Source of the DNA: Chiua virens
Taxonomy: Eukaryota > Basidiomycota > Agaricomycetes > Boletales > Boletaceae
Assembly: GCA_019787685.1 (NCBI GenBank)
Contig: JAHNUO010000009.1
Coordinates: forward strand, 372,001-436,000
Reading direction: 5' to 3'
Length of the DNA stretch: 64,000 nucleotides
Under the pieces are notes generated by a model. That model searched no databases. It saw only the letters and a list, made by a program, of their open reading frames with translations, and was not told the origin of the DNA. Positions 34,780-47,236 of the stretch are shown piece by piece (the stretch's first letter is position 1; each line of letters begins with the position of its first letter). Position numbers and translations under genes: made by a program.

Positions 34780-35005
34780 CATATCATTGGGTAAGTTGAA
34801 GGGAGCACAATTAATGGCATGTTGTATTTTACAATTGCATGATGAAGTTCGTCTCCCTCGGCTACATAAATCAGAGTGAGCATGAAGGTAGTAGAGCCTG
34901 AACCACGCAAAATACTCGCCTGAGTCACAATGATGGACGTTTATGCGTAAGGGATTATGGTGCACGATTCGAACGTGGGATCTGGCTTGAACAGCCGCCA
35001 CGACG

Positions 35006-37047
35006 ATGACGAGCACATACACCCGTCGACTGCTCGGATGGCTCAGTTATGCATTCGCTAGGTATCTCCTTATTTTCCTTATTTCAGAACTTCTGGGCTT
35101 AAGACGATATTTGCAGTGAAGTGTTCGTGGTGGTGTCGCTCACGCTCTTCCTGCCCATCTGCCTAGAGCAGTTTGCAAGGGACAACGGCTTCCTGGAGCC
35201 CGACCACATCAAACCGTGTCTTACTGCCGCGGTCGGGGACACGACGTCCTTTGAAGAACGATGTTCAGTCAAGATTGGCTGGTTATGGATAGACACAGCG
35301 AGCTTTAGGTCCGTCACCGGTCCACCCTAAGTTGCAATACTAACCTGACTCCAACTTGCAGCCTTTATGTGTACTCGATATCCGTAGCACTACAAGCCCT
35401 CACTGTCATCTCCATGAGCAGCATCGCGGACCGCCGTGCGTCGCCAGCCGTCTCCCGCTGTTTAGACTCACACCAGCCTCTTAGCCACGACTCGCAAGCC
35501 TCTTCTCCTCATGTTTGCAGTCACCGGCGCCTCCGCAGCCATACTCTTCCTCTTCCTCTCCTCAGCCTCACCTCTATGGATTTTTTCCGCGCTCTTTGCG
35601 ATATGCGCCAATATCGGCTTTGGTGCATCCGTAGTCGCCATGAACGCTTATCTCCCCTCACTCGCGCGCGAGTCCCCCGAGGTGATTGAAGCCCACAAAC
35701 AACTCCGAGTCGACACGGTGTCCGATGAACCCCTACCACCGTCCACTGATCTCGACGTGGATCACGCCCTCGCCACAGACCCCGAATCCGTGTCAGAACC
35801 TCTCCTTGGGACCACACCGATACCCACCCCAGATCACCAGAGCCCAGCGCAAAAAGAATACGTCGCTGCGCTCTCGCGCGCCACATCGCGCATCTCGTCA
35901 CAGGGCATCGCCTCGGGGTACGTCGCAGGCATTGTCCTCCTCCTACTTGCGCTCGTTCCTGTCACGCGGATGCACGGTTCCACCTTTTCGCTCCGTCTCG
36001 CGATCGGGCTGAGTGGGGTGTGGTGGATGGTGTTCTCGATACCTGCCGCCATCTGGTTGCCTGGCGCGCACGTGCACAATATCGGACAGGACAGATGGAA
36101 CGTGCGTGCCGAAGTGGTCAAAGCGTGGAAGCGGCTTGGGGTGATGCTCCGTTGGTCTGAGGTGAAGCGGTTACAGCACACGTTTAGATATCTTGCTGCA
36201 TGGTTCCTCCTTTCAGACGGTGCGTCTTTGTCGCCACGTGCTGTGCCCCTCGACTGACCTTTGCCTTTTGTGTAGGCTTCACAACGATCACCTCGACAGC
36301 GATCCTCTTTGGCAAGACGACACTCCACATGGATTCGTCGTCTCTCGTCCTTATCGGCGCGATCACACCTGCCTCTGGGATCCTCGGATCCCTCTTTTTC
36401 CCAGCTCTCCAGCGTCGTTTCGGCTGGTCTAATCTCTACGTCCTCGTCCTTCTCGTCGTGATCGTATCCTTTATACCCGCATATGGTTGTTTGGGGTTCG
36501 TCCCATTTGTGAGACGGATGCACGTCGGGGGATTGACGACCCCGGGAGAGATGTTCGGATTGGCAGTGTATTTTGGTGCGTGTGGTGGCATACGTGTGTT
36601 GGAGATCCTGACGATGGATGTTCTCATGGAATAGGGTTCGCGTATGGCGCGTTTCAGAGCTATGCCAGGGCATCGTTTGCAGAGCTCATCCCACCTGGGG
36701 AAGAAGCACGGTGGTACGTCCTCGCTTTCTCTCGCATGCTTCCGCTGATGAGTCACCACCGCAGGTATGGCTTGTTCTCCATCACTGACAAAGTAAGCCT
36801 ACAACGATCTTCCTCCTTCCTTGTTACCAAAACGCTCACATAACCACAGTCGAGTTCTTTCGTTGGCCCGCTGATTGTTGGCCTCATTGCCGACAGCACC
36901 GGCAACATCCGCTACGCCTTTTTCTTCCTCGTCGTCATGGTATGGCTCGCAGTCCCCGTCCTCTGGAGCGTCGATATCGAGCGAGGGCGGATCGATGCCA
37001 AGACGTATTCGATCAAACGTATCGAACGTGAATCACAGCATGAGTAA
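35006..37047 (+). CDS. ATG22: ATG22-like vacuolar permease, copy 3 (intact)
   Basis: Eight exons (35006-35061, 35117-35308, 35362-35435, 35485-36219, 36276-36575, 36635-36713, 36765-36792, 36850-37047) give 553 residues with no frame break. It is a twelve-helix major-facilitator protein of the Atg22 family. Characteristic blocks are FLPICLEQFARDNGFLEPDH, SIADRATTRKPLLLMF, VVAMNAYLPSLARESPEVIE, RATSRISSQGIASGYVAG, ITSTAILFGKTTLHMDSSSL, FQSYARASFAELIPPGEEAR and VGPLIVGLIADSTGNIRYAF. By family it sits in the vacuolar membrane and exports amino acids released by autophagy. It is the last of three tandem copies and the only one clearly intact. Confidence 0.93.
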
Positions 37048-37747
37048 TGAGGACAGATAGGATGAGGCGTTGTAGAGGCGCGTGCGTTGCTACGAGCCCC
37101 GACTCAGACAGGACTGTAGGTGCTAGATCTAATATTGTTATAATTAACGAACACTGCGCGCCGCGGTTCACGCACGCTGGTGAGAGATTCAAACACACAC
37201 GGGCTACTTTATATCACAAAACAAGAACAAGGATCGTAACGATTAACGTCCCAGTATGGTGGACGTTTGGTGACGCTTCGCGACTTCCCGAGAAGCCAAC
37301 CATGTATTCACAGTCCGCCGCCATTTACCTAGGGTTTAAGTCTTATTATTAGCAATGGTCACATCGTCGTGACATCGAGACTTAGGTTAGAGCTGTGGTG
37401 TGCGGCATGCTTATTCTACAGTGCGAGGACATCAGGGGGAGGAGATGCCCTCGAACCTGTGCCCTCCAAGGACCTCAAATCGGCACGCCCAATCCTCAGT
37501 GGAGAAATGGAAAGGTTCCACCTCGTGAGTTGTGAGGTATGGCCCCGGGATCATTTGAATTCACTTCCGAGACCTATTTCATGACAGCGCCAGATGAAAC
37601 CAACGAACACTGTTGCACTATTCCTTTGCTGCATCTGGTACTGCAGTATGCAAGGATTGACACCGCGCACCGCGGTTCGCGCTCGTCACAATGGGAGACA
37701 GAAAATCGAGTGTATTGGGACGAGGGGTGTTATGATAAATCCTAAAC
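37048..37747. other. Intergenic region between convergent genes
   Basis: No gene recognised. The word GCGCRCCGCGGTTC occurs twice (near 37157 and 37666) without clear element structure. Confidence 0.45.
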
Positions 37748-39468
37748 CTATAGTTCCTTCTTTTCTTGACCACCCCGCTCCGCCTTGAAACTTTCGAGCG
37801 CCTTGAGTCGCTCCATGAGCGTCGGATGCGAATGGTGGTACGCCGAATACCTGTAAATCAAGCATGAGCGTAATACTAGGTATCCACCCGGATGACGTAC
37901 AGCCAGTCTACCCAGACGGTCGACAAATTCTTGACGTGCAGCGTGATAAGCGCACGCCCCAGTCGGTCACCCATGTCTTGCATCTCTGACGCACTCAACC
38001 GATGCTGGAGCTCACATGCAAAGCGATCCGCTTCCCACTCAAATCGGCGCGAGACAAAGTTGAGCGCAATACCGATAAACGCTTCCATCGGCGTCAAGAG
38101 CATCTACGCGTTCGGTTGAGCATGTCCACCAGCGCGACCACTCACACACACACCTGGAACAACAAAAACGCCACGATTGTCGGTGGACGCGCCGAGACCG
38201 TCTTTGAGAAATCAAACGCCCGGAGGAACTGTGGCGCGTGCAAAAACGCGGGGAAGAGCGCGAGGATGCTAAAGATGTGGACCTGGGAGATGCAGAGCAG
38301 CTTGGTGGGGTGCATATGGTACCAGTGACCGAGCTCGTGCGCGAGCACGGCTTCGACTTCGTCTGGTTTGCTCTCTTTGATGAGGGTATCAAAGATGACG
38401 ATGTGTTTGCTCTGAAAGATACTCGTCGTCAGCGTTGATTACAGGCGGTGAGAGGACATACCCATGGGAGACCGAAAAAGTAGGCGTTGCTATGCGAGCT
38501 TCGTTTCGAGCCATCAATCTCGTACAGATGTTTCAGCGGAAACTTGAGCTTGCGCGCCAAAGACTCTGTCCTCGACCGCAGATCGCCCTCGGGGAGCGGT
38601 GACAACTTGTTGAAGAGCGGCTGAATGACGGTGGGGTACAAGATGACCATGACGATCTGAAACGAGAGCCTATAAACGATATCATCAGAACAAATGAGGA
38701 GAGCAGAGAAATGACCCTACAGAAATGCCATAAGCCAAGGTACAAAGCGGTCCCCAGCCCATTTGAACACGTAGATAAAGACGGACAAAAACGGTCCACC
38801 AATGGCAAGCGCGAGCACCCAACTCTTGATCAAGTCAGTGACAAACAAGGTCGGCGAGGTTTTGTTGAACCCATGCTTTTGCTCGAGCACAAACGTTTGA
38901 TACACCGACAGCGGGGTGCTGACTGCAGACGAGACCACGAACAAAACGGCTGAAAACGCGAGCGATTGGGTGATCTGATATCAGACATTCTCAGAGGTGA
39001 GTGACGGAGGGTGAACAGAAAACGATGCGGTGTGCTCGCCTCGTATTCGCTGCTATAACCAAACCGAGCGATAAGACGACCGCCCATGTCCCATGCCCAG
39101 GCGTAGAGCCCATAGTGCAGCAAGGCAGAGTCTATGGTTTGCTTGAGCAAACCTGTGACGAGGGAAAACCGGGCCTTGTCTTTGCCATATAACTGGGACT
39201 TGCGGAACGTCGCCTCATCGAAATGGCTGGCGAGAACAGCGGGAGGTTCGGTTTTTGAATAAAGTGGGTATTGACGGAGCCTTGGTATGATGGATAAGTC
39301 AACATGAAGCCTGACAAAGACAGACACGAGGACGTACAAAAGGTAGGATTCGAAAAGCGTCACTACCCACGAGCATGCCTGGACATAGAATTTCCAGTCG
39401 ATAGAGTCCGTTGCGACGAACGACAGCCGGTGCTGGAGAGCAGTTAATTGGTCGTGCAACAAGTCCAT
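37748..39468 (-). CDS. STE24: CaaX prenyl protease STE24
   Basis: Seven exons on the minus strand (39338-39468, 39040-39280, 38721-38974, 38462-38669, 38154-38411, 37901-38103, 37748-37850) give 465 residues without frame breaks. It is a multi-pass ER-membrane zinc metalloprotease that trims prenylated CaaX proteins such as a-factor-type pheromones. Visible motifs are LRQYPLYSKTEPPAVLASHF, the zinc site HELGHW in AVLAHELGHWYHMHP, and the third ligand Glu in FEWEADRFA. Intron 38975-39039 appears to use a GC donor (GAG|GCGAGC). A broken fragment of this gene lies about 20 kb upstream at 17960-18400. Confidence 0.95.
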
Positions 39469-39604
39469 GGAAGATGATGATCAAGTCGTTCAAAACAAGT
39501 TGGCAAGTGGACACGTCGTATAATGGTCACGTGATTCAAATTCGGATAACACCAAGTTACAGTTCTTATCCATACATTAGAAACAGATCGTTTTCATCCC
39601 GGTA

Positions 39605-42600
39605 CTACTTCATCGCACCCATTGTTCTCGAAAGATTGTATGCGGCCGAGATCAAGGTGACGTGTCTAGAATACCATCAGCAACTCTTGCGGGGCAAGTA
39701 TCATCATATCACTCACGTGAAGCCTTGAACAGCATTACCGAGGCTAAGGAAAAATCAGCCCAGTGAATCCTTGTGTACATGCAGTATATGCCTCACCCTT
39801 CACCAGATTCGGAGATTTCCTCGGTGCATAATCCGACATGGTTAGAGTACTGGAGGAAATCCTGTGTGTGATCGTTAGATGCGCTATGGAGAACCAAACG
39901 CCACAAGTCCTGACCTCGAACATATTGATTGCTCGTTGCAACAATGGTCGTTCGAATTCTCCGGCACGAGCCAGCGCTTCGATACACCTAAGCAAGATCG
40001 ATGTGACGATAGGTAACAGAATGCTTAGATCATGGGACGCACCACAACGTGCACAAGCAGAATGTGCCCTCCTCGCCGCCAACTCCGTCGTCACTCTTGG
40101 TTACATCATAGCGATAAACAAGGCCCTGCATTCTATTCAGCATCCAGTCCGACAAACGTGGCATCCGTCTTACGTTCGACGTCAGACCACCCCTCTCAGG
40201 CGTCTTCAAGATCTGCTTAAGTGTGTTCACGAATCTCGGGTCAGACTTGGGACAAGATTGTAAGCCATTGTCAAAGACAGATTTCGGGACACTAACTGGG
40301 GTCATGAAAAACACGAGCGGCATGATGAGGACGGACGAATCCAGAATCTCAGTCTCTTCGTAGCATTGACCAAAGGCTTGCAACTTCGGGTTCCAGGCTT
40401 TGTGCATAATCTCTTCGTATAAGTCATCTCTCGCTGCAAGCCACGCATTACGATTAGGGCACGGTAACGACCGTTTTTCTGCCAAACGTAGGCCTGGAGG
40501 ATGGAATTATCCCATAATTCTACCCAAGTATCAAATGATAGACGGCCTGGCAAACATACCTCGGTCGATGGCCACCCTTCTCAAGTTTGTCAGCACCTAT
40601 CAACGACTCGACATGCGTGGACTCACCAAAGCATAATCTATACATATGGCCACCAAAATTAGCGACATGCCCCTTTAGCATGCGACTTACCTTGGAGTAC
40701 TACACGAGGTATTGAGAATAATGATCGAGGGGGTGGACAACGTACACACCGTGAAGTGACGTTTATTTCCGCGAACTTCCCTGCAATATTCACATATACA
40801 TTTAGACTCGACACACTTTTCCCTGGCTCGTACTGACCATATGGATCTTGCCACAACAGAAAGCATAAACATCGATAAGCTAAAAGTTCAAATAACAACT
40901 TACAAGTCGGGTTCCTTGCAGTTCTTCACGACGACTATAATGGAACGACGTCAACCGAAAACCATTGGCAGAAAGATGGACCTTACAATCTACACTGAAA
41001 AGGGCGACATGCTTAGGACAAAATACTCTGATCGAACAGTAAAACTTACAGTTCCCATACTAGTACCCTAGAAAGGTGTGCTCATCAGTGGATGTGGTTA
41101 TCCTCGACCTTGTCGCACTTACCATGTGTCGTACGACTGGTGTAGCCTTTGTGAGCCTGTAAATCAACATTGCAACGGAACGTGACGAACCAGGGGTCGA
41201 CCAAACTGGGCAACAGTCAGCCGGTAAAAGTCAAAGCAAATCTCCCGGACACACCTTCTGGCCCAAGTAGATACAATCCATCCTTGATTCGCAAGGTCAG
41301 TTGGAGATTTGTACAATCACGACGAACTCGTACAATTCCCCGTAGATGTCCTTAGAGTGCAGGTGTCAGAGAGTCGCAAGTTTCAAGGATCAGGACTTAC
41401 GAGCTGGATGTGGTCCGCGGCGCCATTCCCAATCCTGTCGCACGTCAGATCAGTGCTATGCGGGATATATGTTGGAGCTGTCTTACCTAACAGGCTTTGA
41501 CCCTTTATGCCCATCGAGGTGGTCAAGTTCAATCTCTTCAAGATCCTTGCCACCTGACAAGGTCTCAACTATTGTCTTCGTCAAATCAAGCGAAGATGGA
41601 CTCACCATGAATGGTATACCTAACACACGTAGACGAATGTTGAGGGTGCTGACGCAGCCTTAATTGTGCTGAAAATCATAACTCACATAATCTGAAGGGA
41701 ACCGTCTGGGTTCTTGTGCTTCAACCTCTCGAAAATAAAGTCCATGTAAGCTGTGACGTCGTCAGTAACGATACGTCACCTTGATTATCCGGACCAACCA
41801 TTAGCTTCTTGGGTGAAGCCTAGACGGATGAGAGCATAGAGTGTGAACGAGGAGTCACGAATCCAGGATGCACTTGACCGAGAATCAACCCGAGATGATT
41901 GTTGATTAATCAATTGGGAAACATACCGATAATCCCTGAAAAGATACGTTGAATGTTATCCAGGAGGGAAACACAACAGGAAACATACCAATTCCTTGTC
42001 CCCCCGATGTACTCAGGCAAGCTAAAAGTCGGACTTGCAACAACAGCGCCTCGATCCCAGAACATCAGTCAGAGTAAACACACATAGAAACGACCGTTTT
42101 CACTTACCAGTTGGCTCATAGATCAATAGTTTAAGTGCGAGGGCACTTCGGTGGACAGCTTCTTTCCAAGACCCTTGGTAGGTAGATTTACGTATCCAAG
42201 AATTCCAATAGTTATTTGTGGACTGAAATCTCTTGAGTGTCACATCAAATTGGATGGATAGCTATTACGTACCAAAAAGAGATGGTCGAGCAATTCCTGG
42301 GAAAGAATGGGTAATGTTAGAATAATTGCTGTGTCTACTAGAGAAAGTAATAATTGCTTTGGTCAATGCTGGGTCATCATCGGGACGCAGCTTGGCGACA
42401 CCCTTCACCACCTCTAAACAGAAGTCAGCCTCGATGTTTTCTCCCTTGATCGTTAAGCGTACTATCAAGGGGCACTCCGAGCTCATTAGCATGCTCCTGG
42501 GTTGCTCTGATCTGGACAGGGTGGGCTCGGTCAGGGCGGATGCGCAGTATGAACGTAATACGCTGTCCCTCCTGGAGAGAGAGATCGCAATACGTGGCAG

Positions 42601-43655
42601 GTCCCAGATGACCCTTCGACGAGAGGTCCAGTAGATCAAGATTGACCTCCGGAACTGGCACATTGTCAGCGGTACTTTCCACCACATAACGTAAGTCCAG
42701 CTTGAGATTTGAAGAATCGAAGACGACTTTGTTTTGTGTGTGGAGTGGAATGGTGTCGTCTGCGACGATTTGTGTGGTGTGCTGATCGCGGGCGTAGTTG
42801 AAAGCCGGTGCACACTCCACACGGAGGGGAAGTGCCCCACGAACAACCTTGTGGAGTACCGTTATGTCGGATCTCGTTTTCTAGAAGTGACGACACACCT
42901 CAACACGTCTTATCAACCAAAAAAGCAAAGGTCGTTTGTCTCCATTCTCCTGGCGCGGTAAGAAGTCTGACCCTTGTGAGACCGCGTTGTATTGAATGGA
43001 AAGTAACCTCACCAGTGACATTAACGACGCCTTTCTCATTGAGAAATCTGAGAATGACTGATCAATGATGAGCTAAATTTGTGCAGGAAATGAGCTATAC
43101 TTGGTTTGCAACACGTTGGAGCTTGGGAGATAATTCTGTTTCGTGACAAATGGAACAGTTGGTGTGATGGAGAAATGGCCGCCCTAAAACGACCTGAGAC
43201 GAGCACGACAGTGAATCAGGCTCAGAAGCCAACCTTGTCTTTGTCGAGGATCCGAGCGAAGACGGAAGGGGAATCAAAGTTTGGAATACAGTAGCTTTCC
43301 ACTAGATGAAGTAGGTGATTCAGTGAAATTCAAGTGGCACAAATAAGGCGCAGATAATAGCGAGACAGGCCGCCTTGCTGAGACTGGGACGCGCATCCCG
43401 AGATCCAAATGGCATGGTCTCGATATGAAGAGAAATGGACTTCACCTGAGCCATCCAAGCTGATCTAGAAAGATCCATCAGGCATGGATCAGTACGGATC
43501 GTGCAGACTTACCAGGGCAGCGGTCCTGAGATTACCAATACTAAGATAGTGTAATAGGTCAGATCGTTCAATAGGTTCCAGCCAAACTGCACATACAGTC
43601 CATGATCAGCGATTGGGATGTAGTCGCGCTCTGGCATGGGTTCGTGGAAGTTCAT
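39605..43655 (-). CDS. GH15-family glycosidase (glucoamylase/trehalase-like)
   Basis: A many-exon minus-strand gene. It begins at 43655 with [20 protein letters not shown], then [15 protein letters not shown] and [20 protein letters not shown]. Next comes an N-terminal beta-domain part with [20 protein letters not shown] and [17 protein letters not shown]. The catalytic barrel end shows [57 protein letters not shown] and [12 protein letters not shown]. Verified exons at the ends are 43597-43655, 39915-39971 (3' end less certain), 39797-39861, 39717-39743 and 39605-39665. The GEEGTF and [20 protein letters not shown] blocks are typical of GH15 enzymes lacking a starch-binding domain. At least one extra base (near 39965) seems needed. 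I did not resolve every middle exon (40550-42250). Confidence 0.85.
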
Positions 43656-44511
43656 GGTGAATGGTTCTCTGAGAAAGAGTGAGTCGGCCTCGTGTTAGGG
43701 GGTCAAAGCAGCTTGGTCTGGACTCCGACGACAACCAAGTTACTCACGGAGACCGTATGTCCCCATGGAGAATATATTTGGCGACACCTACATCTGAACC
43801 ACTGCTGCCGTGCGACGTGGCAAGCATATACTAGTAAGGGGTCGTTACGTGGTACCTCCTGTTAAACTCCCTACGGAGTTCAGAACCCTTCGTAGCAGTG
43901 TGGTATGTCAGTCTTGAGCTCCGCCGCTCCTTCTTTTCAGTCCTGTGACACTGTCAACCACGCGGATAGTCCACGTCTGCAATGTCTCTCCTCCACCGCA
44001 TCTATTCGAGGCCATGGTATTCTCGGATACATCAACGCGGCAGTCTAAGGGTAATCGCGTCGGACACGGCCTCGGCGAAGTGTGCACGAATGGGTCAGTG
44101 CAGCTAATGCTGAGCGCTGAATCATCGAGAAACCATTATTCCCATCGGAACGGGTCTGGCATGGGTCCATGGGAACCTGTGTTCGACGCAGCTCAGACCT
44201 GGGCTGACAGTTGAAGTAGACGTCCAAAAACCGAATAAGCCAAAATTAGCATCGTGTAAAATTACTGATTAGTAACTGCGGCCCGGCCGCGCCGGCCGCC
44301 GCCGGCTATCCAGCTCGTCTAACTATCATGATGGCCCACTTTGTCTGGGCCTAACAGGCAGCATTGGAGACCATTCCCATATATTCTGTCACACCAGGTC
44401 ATAGCATGTGGAGGAGGATCTGAGAAACCGAGAACATTCTATATTTGGTATATTTTCGGCAAGCGCCCCGCTCTCACCTGACCTGAGTGGTGTTTGTCGA
44501 GTCGCAGTGAG
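43656..44511. other. Intergenic region between divergent genes
   Basis: Presumed shared promoter region of the GH15-type gene and the bromodomain gene. A 30-bp GC-only stretch of CCGGCCGC-type words lies at about 44280-44308. No other feature recognised. Confidence 0.5.
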
Positions 44512-47236
44512 ATGGACGATTTGGAGATTGCAGACGAAAACCCACCGTCGACGTCGACCACTAACCAAAATGGCCACAGTGGCATCACCATCGTCCTCCC
44601 ATCTCTCCGCGCCCTCAAAGCAGCCAACGCGGGGAAGAAGTCAAAGTCCAAGCCAGACCTCGATCAGCGTCCTAAAATTCCGAGGCCGGTCAAGCTCAAG
44701 CCACTCAAGGAGGTCTTGACAAAGATGATCACCCAGATAAAAAAGTGGGTGTTTCTGCTATAGTTCTCATTGCATAACACTGAGAGGGGGGATAGGAAAG
44801 ACGACTATGCGTTTTTCATTCGTCCCGTCGACCCAGCGCAGGTACCTGGGTACCTGGACATGATCAAAAATCCAATGGACTTTGGTACAATGACGGTCAA
44901 GGTAGCCAAGGGAAAGTATCGTTCCCTCGAAGAATTCACGGTACGTCGCATCTCCTCTCACCCACGATGTTCCTTTACACTTGGCGCGACAGACCGACTT
45001 TCGGCTCGTGACGACGAACACCAAGACGTTCAACCCTCCCGGATCGATCTATTACACTGAAGCCGATCGATTAGAAGCATGGGGTCTTGATCACATCGCA
45101 AGGGCCTCCGCTCATGTGATCGAATACGAGACAGATTGGAACATCGATATTGAGCAGGATGAGGACGCTACGTCCCAACAACCTGTGAATATCGATGATG
45201 AGGTCTCTACTCCGAGAGACCTTGATGGGAGCATGGTTGCCGGAAGTCCTGCACCGTCCATGACACCTGCCCCGGGACAAGCAGTACTCCATAGCCAGGG
45301 AAAGAGAGGCCCCAGGGGTCCCTACAAAAGGCATGCTCAGACGGCATTGTCGGAAGGACTTGATGCGGCGGGTAGGATGCCCGGTGTGAAAGATGGGGTG
45401 GGAGTCTTTCCGCCAGGGAGCGATTGGGCAGAGTTGATGATCGCACTGAAAATCAAAGGTGTCGTGCTCTACTATTTTATCTATTCCTCCTTTTCAACAT
45501 GCTCCTCCAGGTAAACGGTATAGAACGAAGAAAGAGCGTCTTCGATTTGAAAAGGAAGGACCGCCATATCACCCGGATGGAAGTCTCGACTACACAGAGA
45601 GTAAGTTGTCCTTTCTCCGCAGGATGTCCGTACGTTGTAACTCTACCCATATAAAGTGGAAGATCCATTCTCAATCCTCAACGTATTTGTACCCGACCCA
45701 CCTACTCGTCCACAGGTAGCCCCACTTTATCCCCCATCATCTGCACCTATGCCCATATCAGCAGCGATTTCCGTAGGCGGCACTCAGCCTCCATCCCAGA
45801 TGCCTCAACCAACCATTTACACACCTATACCCATTACTATCCCGTCTAACCGTCCCACTCCTGTTCTCTCAACCCTCTCCAACCTTCCAACACAGGCCTC
45901 CGCAAGCACATCCACCTCAATCCCTTCCACGAACCTTCCAAAAAAGCGCCAACATTGGACGATCGTACGGAACGTCCCCGCACGTTCTCGTGGCAAGGAG
46001 AAGGACAGCGACGCTGCCGTGGACGAGTCGAAGACCACTTGGAAAGTACCACGTGATGCTGGACCAGCTGATTTTGGCACCTTTGCAACATTTCTCGGCC
46101 ACCTCGCCGCGTCCGCTGTTGGCTCGACCGTGGGGGCGGAGTCGGGTGGCGCTGCAGTGGGCGCTGCAGAGTACTTGCATGGTTCTGATCAGCGACTCTT
46201 TGCGACGATACGGTCGACGGTGGAACATCGGGGCGTCAAGCGGAAATGTGAGACTGACGCTGACGGTGCGCATACAGACATGGAGCAGAAAGCAGAAGAT
46301 ACCTTCTGGACGGACGCGCGCGCAGAGGAGGCATGGGATTATCTGAGAGACGTCGTCTACGGTGGTGTCGACGGGTATGCCTACGTCCGGAGTCTCGCCG
46401 AGTTCGTCGCGCCGCCAGCCTATCTCAACGAGCCATTGGACGATCTCGACACGGACACGAAGCTCGTGCACACGACCCCCCCAGACAACCCCGATGCAAC
46501 CCACCCACTCGGCGTCCCTCTCGCACGGTACGTTGAAGACAACCTCGTCGACGCTGTCACGCGTGGACGTCACGGCTGGCTGCGGGACGTCCTCCTCCCC
46601 GTATCACCCGCCTCGATTGCCATCGACCCCACGCGTGCTGCTCTGCATCGCGACGGCTACACGTCACCATTCCACGTCCGCCTGGCCGAGCTGCCAAAGA
46701 TTACACGCGAGATGGCCTCGACGAACACCTTGCCTGACAGGCCACTGGATATGGCGGCATTGATCCGGACGCCGGACGAGCTCGCGCAGGAGAGCGTGCT
46801 TGAGGGTGGGCCGGTTGAGGGAGGGGAATGGGCGGCAATTGCGCGTGCGTTGGCGTGGAGCGTCGACGTGATCGAGGCGCTGGCGAAACAGGTAGACAAG
46901 AATACGTGTGAGGACGCGAGCGAGGAGCAGCTTGTGAAGGTCAAGACGGAGGAGGAAACGGTGGCAGACCCCCGTGTCGTGCAGGAGGAAGAGGCGACAG
47001 GCGCGAACGCCATGGATGTGGATCCCAAGTGCGAACCTGAGCGCGAGGTTCACTCCCAGCCCAAGCTCGAGACGGACGGCCACAGGGAGGAAGAAGAACC
47101 ACAGCTGAAACGCCTCCGTATGAACCTCCTCGCGCTCGCCAAACGCGCACCACTGGATCAGATTGACAAGTTACCTGCGGAGCTTGTCCCAGAGAACATT
47201 CGTTCGATCGTGCCTATCGCACAGACCGTGCCTTGA
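44512..47236 (+). CDS. Bromodomain protein (BRD7/BRD9-like)
   Basis: Five exons (44512-44744, 44796-44940, 44993-45458, 45511-45600, 45657-47236) give 837 residues in one frame. A bromodomain spans about residues 60-180: LKPLKEVLTKMITQIKK, then DDYAFFIRPVDPAQVPGYLD, MIKNPMDFGTMTVKVAKGKY and TKTFNPPGSIYYTEADRLE. The conserved Asn that binds acetyl-lysine lies in TFNPPGSIYY. Downstream is a KRYRTKKERLRFEKEGPPYH block and a long Pro/Thr-rich then acidic region ending ENIRSIVPIAQTVP, as in the BRD7/BRD9-type proteins linked to SWI/SNF-class remodellers. It probably reads acetylated histones in the nucleus; the exact complex is inference. Confidence 0.88.

Noticed and set aside
39411..39728. Plus-strand ORF across the STE24/GH15 boundary
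   Set aside because: It is antisense to the first STE24 exon and the last two GH15 exons and has no family motif.
44280..44308. GC-rich CCGGCCGC stretch as a terminator or origin
   Set aside because: Short and without supporting context in a fungal promoter region.
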